Virus record (IMG/VR): IMGVR_UViG_3300037257_000051
Location: 1-32,130 of that record
Source of the DNA: a virus
DNA length: 32,130 nucleotides
Strand: one strand, 5' to 3'
The notes under the pieces are model-generated. The model had not been told where the DNA came from and ran no database searches. It saw only the letters and a list, made by a program, of their open reading frames with translations. This document shows, piece after piece, positions 22,815 to 31,218 of this stretch. The position numbers were made by a program, and so were the translations under genes. The number at the start of each line of letters is the position of its first letter. Position 1 is the first letter of the stretch.

Positions 22815-23462
22815 TTATTTTATTCTTAGTATATAATTAACTACAAAGTAAGGAGGCATATTATTATGAGGCATTGTTACTCCACTATCTCCACCAGCGT
22901 TACCTGTAAGACCTTGATAAGTACGTGCATTATTTTCACCAACTATTGTATTTGTAGCATTACCAGGCATTCCTGTAGTTACTTTATTATATACAAAGAA
23001 AGAACCATTATCATCCGCAATACCATTTGGATGATTATGTACTGGTGATTCAGTAAGATCTAATTGATGTGAAAATTCACCTGCTGAAGCACCTAATTCA
23101 AGAGTTGCATATGCATATAATGGAGGAATTCCTGCTTGAATTAATGATGATCCAGGTTTAATATAAGGAATACCTATAGTTGTAACTCCATCTCCTCCAT
23201 AAACTAGAAACATAGGTCCCATTGTAGAAACAAATGAAGGATGACAATCTGCTACATTAACTGTTTGACCTGGAACATTACATCACACATATCCCTCTGG
23301 TGGTAACGTACTTGAGAAAAAAGGTTTAGGTATTCCTCAATCTGAATAATATAATGCTGAAATCATTTCATCATTTGCATTCACATGATCACCTCTCTTT
23401 ATTTTATTCCCAGCTACTGGAATATAATTTTTTACAGCTGTTTTTATTGCTTCTAGTAACAT
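22815..23462 (-). CDS. Phage tail-collar domain protein
   Basis: ATG 23462 to TAA 22815-22817, 215 residues, with TGA-Trp at residues 42 and 60. The motif PPEGYVWCNVPGQTVN (54-69) is the classic tail-collar pattern, in which the aromatic residue before Cys is here encoded by TGA; this strongly supports the recoding. The C-terminus (NMPPYFVVNYILRIK, 201-215) is the usual collar-domain end. A histidine motif (HNHPNG-like, near residue 125) may bind metal, as in T4 gp12-type fibres, though that is only resemblance. It lies between the gp10-like gene and the hub gene, so it probably forms a tail appendage or fibre tip. Confidence 0.9.
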
Positions 23463-23483
23463 ATTTTTATATTTTTTTTGTGT

Positions 23484-24593
23484 TTAGTAATAATCATATC
23501 CTTCATAATCATTGGAATCATAATTAAAAACATTAGTTAGTAATTCAGAACCTGAGAGAGTATATTTATTTAAGTATATTGTTGGTAATTCATCTGTTAC
23601 ATCATCAGTAGTTCCAGGATTATTAAATACAGGAGTTATACTAAATTCTAATATATTTCCTTCTTCAGAAAATGGAATAGTAATTATATAATCATCTGTA
23701 GGTGAACCTAATATAATATCAGTTCATGTTCTTGTAGCTCAACCATCTAATGAATAGTTTATTCGTAAATGTGTAATATTTCAAGTAGTTTGATTATCAA
23801 CAGAAATATTAAATGTAGCTTGATAACCTTGTCCATCTATTTGATCTAAATTATAATAATTTAAATGAAATAAAGGTAAATCTTCAAGTTCAACAGATAA
23901 AACTAATTTACCTTTAAAGTTATTTTTACAATAATATTTGAAAGTTGGATCATCAAACCAAAATTGGTCAGTTAATGTTCCACCTTTAAAACGTGCATAT
24001 TCATTTCATACATCCGTTGTAAGGTCAATAAATCCATTAGTTAATTGAAGGTATAGTTTGACATTATATATTCTTAAATCTGATGAAATTCGTAAATTTC
24101 CTGAGTAATGATAGCGAGTTACATTTGATAAATCTAAATCAACTCCTTCAAATACAGTATATTCTCCAGCTTTAAATATATAATTATTTAAAACATTAGA
24201 AGTAAATAATGAATATTTTGTTGGATCATTAAATGTAAACTGAATTCCATTTCCTACTGATTCTTCTGTTAATATTTGTGGACATGGATAACTTCCAAAC
24301 TCTACTTGATTAGTATTTTTATTAGCAGATACAATATATAATACTCCACCAAATTCTCTTATTCCAATTGGATAAAATCCATCTGTTAAAGATATATATT
24401 TTGGAGTTTCTTCTGTCCAATCTGGTGCTTTAATCTTTGTATTTCCAGCATCATTTTGTAATGCCATTTCATCTGAATTAAAAGTTATGAAAGTTCCATT
24501 TATACAATCAGTTAATGTATTAGAAGGCATCATAATTGGATTAATATCGTAATTTAATCCTTCAGAAAAAGTATTTATTGTTTCTTTTTTCAT
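23484..24593 (-). CDS. 369-aa crAss-like tail protein (gp10-like)
   Basis: ATG 24593 to TAA 23484-23486, with several TGA-Trp codons (24006 and others near 23726-23790). The N-terminus MKKETINTFSEGLNYDINP, LTDCINGTFITFN (27-39), LQNDAGN (45-51) and GFYPIGIREFGGVLYIVS (72-89) match a conserved crAss-like tail protein, compared in the literature with P22 gp10. NGFIDLTTDVW (186-196) ends in a TGA-encoded Trp. The protein is beta-rich, with no signal peptide. It probably forms part of the tail tube or nozzle above the hub. Its ATG overlaps by one base the TAA of the GIY-YIG gene, which appears to have been inserted in front of it. Confidence 0.88.
24538..24560 (-). other. Start-proximal stem-loop in the gp10-like gene
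   Basis: GGATTAA (24538-24544) pairs with TTAATCC (24554-24560). After one bulged T, an inner AT/AT pair is closed by a 4-base loop. It lies 33-55 bases after the ATG at 24593. Function unknown. Confidence 0.4.
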
Positions 24594-25537
24594 TAATTAA
24601 AAATTTTATATTTAATTATTATTTTCTGTCCATCTTTAGTTTTACAATATTTAGTTTTTCCAGATAATACATTAGATGTAGATGAACTTGTTATATTATA
24701 ATAATCACAAACATCTTTAGCACAATTAAAAGTTTTAATAAAATTATTTTCAAAATCAAAAATATCAACAATTATTGGTTTTAAAATTTTTTTATCTTCT
24801 AAATTAAAATTATCATCTTTATATCTTCAAATTAATCTTAAATTTTCTAATTTACCACATGTTTGTACTATTCGTTTACAATTTTTTGTCACAGAACTAG
24901 GGTCAACATTATAAAATTTTGCTCCATCTTTAATACATTGAAATGTATTTATTAATGCTCCATCTTCTGTAAAAATATTAACCCCAAGTTGTAATCCTTC
25001 TTTTATTTTTTTAGATCTTTCAGGATTATTTTCACAAGCTATTTTAGTATTAATTTTTATTTTTTCTTTATGTCCTTCAGAAAGTGAAATATTTAATTTA
25101 GCTTGTCTAATTCTTTCTTTAGATTCATCTGATCTTTTTGTTCCTAATTGTAAATCTCTTAATTTTTTTCTAGTTTCTGCAGATACAATTCTTCCTTTAC
25201 TCCCTATACCACCTAAATTAGAATTATATCCATTTTCAAAAGAATCAAACTCTTTAATGTAACTAATTTCTAATTCAAATAATTCGTTATATAAAGAATC
25301 TTTATCTATATTCCTACAAATTTTAATAATTTCTCAATTAAAATTTTCTTCTCCATATTTACGGATTGCATTATAAAAATATGAATTTCGATCTTTATGC
25401 TTTTTATTTCTTGCAGCACTTAGATGTTCGGTTTTTCTTCTTTTTAAAGATCTAATTGTTTCACCAATATAACATTTATTGTTTAATTTACAAGTTGCTT
25501 TGTAAATATATCCTTCATATTCATTATCTTTCTTCAT
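24593..25537 (-). CDS. GIY-YIG homing endonuclease with NUMOD motifs
   Basis: ATG 25537 to TAA 24593-24595, 314 residues, with TGA-Trp at residue 68 and further on. The GIY-YIG domain is clear: GYIYKAT (9-15), CYIGET (22-27), the Arg-rich SLKRRKTEH helix (29-37), and an ELEISYI then GYNSNLGG segment near residues 85-110. A NUMOD3-like segment follows (GSKGRIVSAETRKKL ... GTKRSDESKERIRQAK), then two NUMOD1-like repeats (VNIFTEDGALINTF and VDIFDFENNFIKTF), which bind DNA modularly. It overlaps the upstream gene by 14 bases and the next gene by one base. Its first codons (ATGAAGAAAGA) imitate the start of the next gene (ATGAAAAAAGA), a likely insertion footprint. It probably acts as a mobile endonuclease cutting relatives that lack it. 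Confidence 0.9.
25486..25507 (-). other. Start-proximal stem-loop in the GIY-YIG gene
   Basis: ATTTACAA (25486-25493) and TTGTAAAT (25500-25507) form a perfect 8-bp stem with a 6-base loop, 30-51 bases after the ATG at 25537. It is AT-rich and therefore weaker than the others. Confidence 0.35.
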
Positions 25538-26543
25538 TTCTTAATTCTTGTCATGTTTTGTTAGATGGTGTGAACTTGTGTTCATAAACTTCACCCATAT
25601 ATTCTAAATCTCTAACTTTTAAACTATCTGCTCAATAACTCCATCCTTTAAAAGTTTTACTTTTAAATCTAAATACATAAATATGTTTTGCTTTATAATA
25701 AAGTTCTTCCTTAATTTTACGAGGAATAATATTATTAAATTTGACAATTGATTTGCTAGTTTTATTATCTTCTAATCATTTGTTAAATCCGGTTGGATTT
25801 AATCCTATATAGTAATATCCATCGAATGGAGTTTTCTTTCATCCTTCGATCTTTCTTAATTTTCTATCTCTACGAATACTGTATTCTTTAATCTGTATAT
25901 CAGGAGTTAGTGTTAAATGTCCGATATAAGCTAAACAATTAATATGTCTTTTTGATATTATAGATATGGCACATCCATACTTTATAGCGGAATGCATACG
26001 TCTGAATCCATGTGTCAATAATCTTTTTATTTCAGGTTTTGTAAAAGTATTGAATTCCATTTGAACTTCATCTATAAAGTCATCTAAGAATACATCTTTT
26101 GTTGTGTAAAATTTAACTCCAGAGTTAACTCCTTCCATAAATTTTCTCTTTAATTCACTCCCAATATATATGGGAATCATTTTAGGATATGCTCTAGTTT
26201 TAAAATAATAATTCATAAAATATCCTGTAAAATCAGATTCTACAAAATCAACTTCTTGAAATCGTCCATTCTGACGTTGTGTTATAAATTTATCACCCGT
26301 TACAATTTCGAAGTCTATATAAGACTCCGCAACTGTAGGGATTACAAATCTAACTCTATCATCAATAACTCTATGTAATATTAAACCAAGACAATATCTA
26401 AAAGGACCAGCTATAGCATCTTCATATGTTGCATTTCATCCATAAGTATCATTAAGATTCCTTCATTTTTTATCAGTAACCTTTGTAGGAGTATTTGAAT
26501 AAATCTCCCCAGGTGTTAGTCCATGATTAAATAATATACGCAT
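25524..26543 (-). CDS. 339-aa conserved crAss-like neck/tail protein
   Basis: ATG 26543 to TAA 25524-25526. It holds about seven TGA-Trp codons, so the standard code shows only a 125-residue fragment. The protein begins MRILFNHGLTPGEIYSN and has a TYGWNATYEDA segment near residue 35 and an ITQRQNGRFQEVDF segment near residue 85. The whole layout matches a conserved protein I recall from the crAss-like neck and tail cluster. It is mixed alpha/beta, basic towards the C-terminus, with no signal peptide. The start overlaps the upstream stop by one base (TAATG), and the end overlaps the inserted GIY-YIG gene by 14 bases. It is probably a structural ring or connector subunit; the exact position in the virion is unknown. 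Confidence 0.87.
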
Positions 26544-27247
26544 TAACGAGTTGGTTTAAATGATTTACCGAAACGTTTTCTATCTCATGAAGAAGAAACA
26601 TTAAGGATTTCATCCATTTCATTTTGATTTATATATTCGGGTACTCTAGCTTGAGTACACATTAATTTTCATTTCTGTTCAAGTAATTGAGACATTTGAA
26701 TTATTCCTGAATTCATAGTAATTAAACCTTTCTTAAAAAATTCAGCTTGCGCACAAAAAGCCGCAACAGCATCAATCTCTCTAACATCTAAATAAGGTAA
26801 TCCTTCTTCATCAACAATAACTCCTTTATAAAGAATATTTATTTTATTAAATTTATCAGCTAATTGAATTGTGTTTCCGGTTTGTTGATATTTAATAAAT
26901 TTACCTGATGAATATCCAAATCCTGTATTATATTTTCTTGATTCAACATAACCTTCAATTCATCCATTTTGATTATTTCCAGCTAATGTTGTTGGTGTAG
27001 TCTTTTGATAATCTTCATAATCTGCTGTAACAGCTTCGATTATATCACAATTACAAGGAAGATCTACATAAAAACTACCATCAGCATTTTTTTCAGCTTC
27101 AGTTTGGTAGTGATATCATCTATATTGTTTGTTACCTATTTTATCTCAAGCAATTAAACCTAATGTTTCAAATTCATCAGGGTTTATTTCAAGACCGTAT
27201 AATTGTCTCATTTGAGTATACGCTGTATTAAATGGAAATCTTTTCAT
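26543..27247 (-). CDS. 234-aa conserved crAss-like neck/connector protein
   Basis: ATG 27247 to TAA 26543-26545. Five TGA-Trp codons (in the contexts IAWDK, YRWYH, NGWIE, QKWKL and SSWDR) hide this gene from standard-code callers. Features include RFPFNTAYTQMRQLYG near the N-terminus, a VDLPCNCDIIEAVT segment (about 60-73), a YVESRKYNTGF segment, and the C-terminal DRKRFGKSFKPTR. I recall close relatives in the crAss-like structural cluster, where the gene lies in the same position. It is a compact alpha/beta protein with no membrane segment. One-base TAATG overlaps with both neighbours imply coupled translation and perhaps fixed stoichiometry. A head-to-tail connector or ring role is inferred from position. 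Confidence 0.88.
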
Positions 27248-27918
27248 TAATGAGGAGCTTGTGTGTTAGGTATGGGTTGAGCAGCCATTTGACGATAATA
27301 ACGTAATTTCTTTTCAGTTAAACGTTTTTTAATCTCAGCTGATATAAATGTATAATTTTCTAAATCATCTCCAGCACAACAATCATATTGTGTGAGTTGT
27401 CTTGGATCTTTTGGTATAAATATAATTGATACTTTCTTTAATAACGGAGTATTAAATACTCAACAATCATACATGTTATTTGCATTTGGTGTAGTATCAA
27501 TATATACGTGAGGTTTATTAGAACCATGTCTAAGATATCTATGTGATCTAAATCCGTTAATTGTAGTATAAACTTTAAATACAATTTCTTTATGAATTGA
27601 ACCTAAATAATCAATTGCATCACAACTTAAATCATTTACTATTTGAGGAATTTCAAAATGCATTTCAGGTCTACTATAATCAGGAAGATTACAAGGACAT
27701 TTATCTAATGATTTAGTATCAACATCTACACAATTAATAGACATTACTAAATCTCTTTTTGGAACAATTCCTTTTAAAGAATATTCCTTAATAATTTGAA
27801 GACGTTCGTCAACACAATCATCTTCTAATTGTTGTAGTGATAAATTAGGAGTACTTGTTATACCAGCAAGACCTCCAATAATATCATTATATATAGCTGA
27901 TGCTAATTTAGTTACCAT
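27247..27918 (-). CDS. 223-aa conserved crAss-like structural protein
   Basis: ATG 27918 to TAA 27247-27249, with one TGA-Trp at 27460-27462 (after NNMYDC). The N-terminus has KLASAIYNDIIGGL and LEDDCVDERLQIIKEYSLKG (about 32-51). A cysteine-rich CPCNLP segment follows, then VYIDTTPNANNMYDC (138-152), FIPKDPRQL and a final KKLRYYRQMAAQP. This arrangement is one I recall as conserved across crAss-like phages; the function is unknown. It starts 18 bases after a strong terminator that ends the preceding Ig-domain gene, so its level is probably set by readthrough. A structural (ring or tail) role is inferred from gene order. Confidence 0.88.
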
Positions 27919-27935
27919 AAGTTAGATTTAATAAA

Positions 27936-27964
27936 AAAGGGTGAGGCAAGACGCCCCACCCTTT
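27936..27964 (-). terminator. Strong rho-independent terminator after the Ig-domain gene
   Basis: AAAGGGTG (27936-27943) pairs with CACCCTTT (27957-27964). One A-C mismatch is followed by an inner GGC/GCC helix and a 5-base loop. On the minus strand six T residues follow. It lies just beyond the TAA of the Ig-domain structural gene and just before the next ATG, so it should boost that protein relative to the genes below it. Confidence 0.88.
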
Positions 27965-27980
27965 AAGTAATTAATTAATA

Positions 27981-29063
27981 TTAAGCGATTACTGTAATTG
28001 TGATTGTACCAGTTGCACCAGTAGCATCAGTAGCAGTAATTACTGTAGTTCCAGCAGCTACACCAGTAACTACACCAGTTCCAGCTACAACAGTAGCAGT
28101 AGCAGTAGTTCCAGAAGCGAATGTTACAGCTCCTAATGCTCCAACAGGAGTAATAGTAGTAGTATCACCTACGACGATTAAGTTATCATTAGTAGTTAAT
28201 TGGAATGCACCAGCACCAGGACTAGAAGCTAAAATAGATAAACCAGTATTAGTAATTGCAGTTTCAAATGTTGTTACATTAGCAGCAGGTACATAGAATA
28301 CATGAGTTGTGATTGAATTACCTTCTGCGAGGATTCCATCAGCACTATCTTTTTGGATTTTGTAACGAAGTGTATATTGAGAATAGTTTCCACCAATGAT
28401 TGGTCTTTCTTCTTTGTTTGTACCAAAGAAACGAGTGTTTTCATAAGTAGGGAACATAATTGATCTTACCATGAAATCGTCATCTCCAAAACCAACAAGA
28501 CCAGCAGTTGTAACTGTACCTGTAGCTTTTACTGTATATTCAGGTTGAATAATTGAGTTAGAGTTTAAAGTTAATGCAACTTCTTCAGTTTGTTTAATTG
28601 AGAAAAATCTTTGGTTATTATCAGTAGCGGTTAATGTAATAATACCAGAACCACCAGAAGTAGCAGTGATATAAGAGAAACCGAATCTATCTTTAAGTCC
28701 GTTAATTTGAGCAATAAGAGCAGTTGCGTCAGTAGCAGCTACACCTGATGAAAGTACTTCAACTACAACCGGTTTTTTGAAATACAAATAAGTATTTGCA
28801 TATTCAGAATTGGTTTGTTGAGATAATCTTACATCTACTTCTAATCTATTTACTAGCCCACTTGTTGAAGCGGCGATTGTAATTGAAGCTACTTCTTTAA
28901 CACCAGCACTATAAGCTTTTTTATAAACGCTTACGATACCTGCTTTCTTGAAGAAATTTACTCTAGTTACATTCAGACCTTGGGCAGTTCCAGCATATTT
29001 AGCTGTAGAACCATTTGAATCTAATTGAGAATTTAAAATTGTTGTTGTTGTAAATTGATACAT
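27981..29063 (-). CDS. Abundant-type structural protein with C-terminal Ig-like domain
   Basis: ATG 29063 to TAA 27981-27983, 360 residues, no Trp codons and no internal TGA. The N-terminal two thirds (opening MYQFTTTTILNSQLDSNG; YANTYLYFKKPVVVEV in the middle) match a conserved crAss-like virion protein I recall. The last 70 residues form a bacterial Ig-like (BIG2-type) domain with the typical ATVVAGTGVVTGVAAGTT and TGTITITV pattern, often surface-exposed and linked to carbohydrate or mucus binding. Composition is rich in Ala, Thr and Val, with higher GC than its neighbours. A strong terminator follows directly, which fits a high-copy virion component. It could be a tail-barrel or head-decorating protein; the sequence does not decide. 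Confidence 0.88.
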   Translation of the reverse strand: MYQFTTTTILNSQLDSNGSTAKYAGTAQGLNVTRVNFFKKAGIVSVYKKAYSAGVKEVASITIAASTSGLVNRLEVDVRLSQQTNSEYANTYLYFKKPVVVEVLSSGVAATDATALIAQINGLKDRFGFSYITATSGGSGIITLTATDNNQRFFSIKQTEEVALTLNSNSIIQPEYTVKATGTVTTAGLVGFGDDDFMVRSIMFPTYENTRFFGTNKEERPIIGGNYSQYTLRYKIQKDSADGILAEGNSITTHVFYVPAANVTTFETAITNTGLSILASSPGAGAFQLTTNDNLIVVGDTTTITPVGALGAVTFASGTTATATVVAGTGVVTGVAAGTTVITATDATGATGTITITVIA

Positions 29064-29092
29064 TTTTTATAGTTTATATCATTTAAAAATAT

Positions 29093-30280
29093 TTATCTAT
29101 GTCTTTGTTGTTGTTCTTGTTGTGGACCAGCTACTGATGTATTAACAGGAATATGTGATTGTAATCTAGGATCACTAGCATTTTCCATTAATATATTAGT
29201 TAGTTCATTTATAATTTCTTGAACAACGTAATCTGGGAATTCTAATATTTGAGATGTATCTTCTACTGCATCTACCTGTTCTTGTGTAAGTCTGATAAAT
29301 TGTGGAGATTTTAAATAATCTACATATATTCTTGTTGGTTGAAAAATCTTATCATCTTTTCCAAATCTTAACTCCATTCTAGTTGCATCTCTATTACCGT
29401 AGCGAATATCTTCTTCTCTAGTTATTAAAGATCTTTCAACACTTTCATAAGTTAAAGTACCTGATGTATTAGATTTAGATACTACAAATGTATCATACAT
29501 TGATTTAATTGTTAATATATTAGTATTAACATCTAAAAAGTAGTATGCTCTTTGTATTTTAGGATCTGAACTTACAGATAATTTAGAATATAAATTTGCA
29601 AGAGTTCCATTATTAGTAGTATTTATTAATACTTCTAAAGGATTTGATATAGATGGTGAAGTTTTTAAAGTATATGTAATTCCATTTACTATAATTGTAT
29701 CTCCATCTACTTCAGTTCCATCTAAATCTAATGTATAAATATTAAAATTAGTTCCCGATAAGATTGTTTTAGAATCTTCTGTTGGGAATGTATTTATTGT
29801 ATTTACGTTATGAATATAAAAATAAGGATTAGAATATGAAGGTCTTTGATAATAGTTATTAATTATTTGTGACCACATATCTCCAGTTAGACGTTTTGCA
29901 CCCATTTGTAAATATGAATTAGCATTGTAACATTTAAAAGATTTTAATACTTTATATTCTACAATACAATTCAAAATATGTACGTAATCTGGTGGTAAAT
30001 CTACTTCATAAGTCGCTTGAAATAAAGGACTTGGTGAAGTAGGTGAGGTATAACCAGGGTATACCGTTTGTAATTTTGGTTCTAAAACAGCAGTACTTTT
30101 TAACACTCTCAAATCGTCAGTTTTCTGTTGATTCATGTCATAAGCGTTATACATTTTATTAACGTATTGCAAAATTGCTTTATTAATAAAATAGTTATAA
30201 TCTTCCAACAATAAACTTGGAGCATTGACTTTATTTAATTCTGTTAGAGCTGCTTCAAATAGTTGGCTAGCTGTGATAAT
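29093..30280 (-). CDS. Putative neck ring/connector protein, non-ATG start
   Basis: The frame ends at TAA 29093-29095 and is open back to an in-frame TAA at 30290-30292. No ATG lies in the conserved N-terminal region. I place the start at ATT 30280-30278 (ATC 30277 is also possible), because the codons that follow read ITASQLFEAALTELNKV, close to the N-terminus I recall for crAss-like homologues, which normally begin with Met-Asn-Thr. TTG at 30211 would remove 23 conserved residues. With the ATT start the protein has 395 residues. Segments such as LLLEDYNYFINKAI, NQQKTDDLRVLKST and VDLPPDYVHILNC fit a conserved crAss-like neck protein. Its Trp codon is TGG. It follows the second GIY-YIG gene, whose insertion may bear on the missing ATG. 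Confidence 0.82.
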   Translation of the reverse strand: MITASQLFEAALTELNKVNAPSLLLEDYNYFINKAILQYVNKMYNAYDMNQQKTDDLRVLKSTAVLEPKLQTVYPGYTSPTSPSPLFQATYEVDLPPDYVHILNCIVEYKVLKSFKCYNANSYLQMGAKRLTGDMWSQIINNYYQRPSYSNPYFYIHNVNTINTFPTEDSKTILSGTNFNIYTLDLDGTEVDGDTIIVNGITYTLKTSPSISNPLEVLINTTNNGTLANLYSKLSVSSDPKIQRAYYFLDVNTNILTIKSMYDTFVVSKSNTSGTLTYESVERSLITREEDIRYGNRDATRMELRFGKDDKIFQPTRIYVDYLKSPQFIRLTQEQVDAVEDTSQILEFPDYVVQEIINELTNILMENASDPRLQSHIPVNTSVAGPQQEQQQRHR

Positions 30281-30298
30281 TGTATAGTTTTAATAATT

Positions 30299-30310
30299 TA
30301 ATTATATTAT
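30299..30310. repeat. 12-bp direct repeat, copy 1 (flanks GIY-YIG gene)
   Basis: TAATTATATTAT here matches exactly the copy at 31199-31210, offset by 900 bases. The two bracket the GIY-YIG gene: this copy contains its stop codon and the other lies just upstream of its start. A likely insertion footprint, though AT-only repeats can arise by chance. Confidence 0.55.
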
Positions 30311-31195
30311 CTTATTTGGAGGATTATCTGATCTGGTTCATAAAAATCCATTACACGATCTTTTTAATTTTATAGCAGAACTAATACTAGCTAATTTTAA
30401 ATCTAGTTTATTTTTAGCTTGAATAATAGTATCAAAACTATCAATATATATTCCATCTAAAGAATATCTATTTAATTTTTCTGATTTTTTATTAACTATT
30501 ATTTGTAATTTATCATATTTTTCAGTACTTATAAAGTATCCTGAAATTTTATAATTTGCTCTAATAGCTCTATTAAGATTTCCAGAATTTGTATCTAAAA
30601 ATAATATAGCATCTGACATTTTTTCAAATTCTTCTACTAAAAATCCATCAACATCATAAATATAATATTTATTAGGATTATGTAGATTATATTCTGAAAT
30701 ATTTATTAGATTATTATAACTCCATAAAAACCCATTACAAGTTCTTTTTTCATTAATTGCTCCATATATATTAGATATATCTCTTTCTATAATTTTACTA
30801 GCTTCTATAGCAGATTCATATGATTTTAATAAATTTCCGTTAAAATCAAATTGATAAACAAAATTATATGGTCTAGGTCTTCCTTTTCCACCTAATGATG
30901 TATTGTATGTTTTATCACTATTTATAAATTCTTCAGTAACTAATTCTGATTCTTTTATATACGCATCTTCTTCTTTTTCAAATACATATAAAATATCTCT
31001 TTTAAAATTTGATATTCCATGTTTTATTATTGCAAAATGAAAAGGACGAATAGGATAATTCAAATAATGTGTATTGTTTAAATTAAATCCATTTCCTAAA
31101 TATCCATCAAAAATATCAGGATTTTCAGTTTTATGTACTCCAATATAAATTTTATTGTTAATTAAACAAGTAGTTTTGTAAACAATGTATTTCAT
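30302..31195 (-). CDS. GIY-YIG homing endonuclease with NUMOD1-like repeats
   Basis: ATG 31195 to TAA 30302-30304, 297 residues, with one TGA-Trp near the C-terminus (30338-30340). The N-terminal GIY-YIG domain shows YIVYKTT (3-9), IYIGVHK (16-22), a YPIRPFHFAIIKHG segment (about 47-60), glutamates in the EKEEDAYIKESELV helix and the YNTSLGGKG end. Three NUMOD1-like repeats follow (beginning near residues 113, 172 and 242), each a short beta-hairpin and helix, two of them with an RxCNGFLW end. They probably recognise DNA. The gene sits alone between two structural genes and is bracketed by exact 12-bp direct repeats. It is a mobile element acting on intron-less relatives; I see no intron core around it. 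Confidence 0.9.
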
Positions 31196-31198
31196 ATA

Positions 31199-31210
31199 TA
31201 ATTATATTAT
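31199..31210. repeat. 12-bp direct repeat, copy 2 (flanks GIY-YIG gene)
   Basis: TAATTATATTAT, identical to the copy at 30299-30310. It lies in the short gap between the 302-aa gene and the GIY-YIG start. Confidence 0.55.
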
Positions 31211-31218
31211 GGTTAATA

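Noticed and set aside
28080-28115. Short tandem trinucleotide pattern (gta/gca) as a functional repeat
   Set aside because: It is explained by Ala/Thr/Val codons of the Ig-like domain.
28000-28296. Plus-strand open frame opposite the Ig-like domain
   Set aside because: It is a shadow of the repetitive Thr/Ala/Val codons; its Val/Pro/Ala-rich translation has no sign of a real protein.
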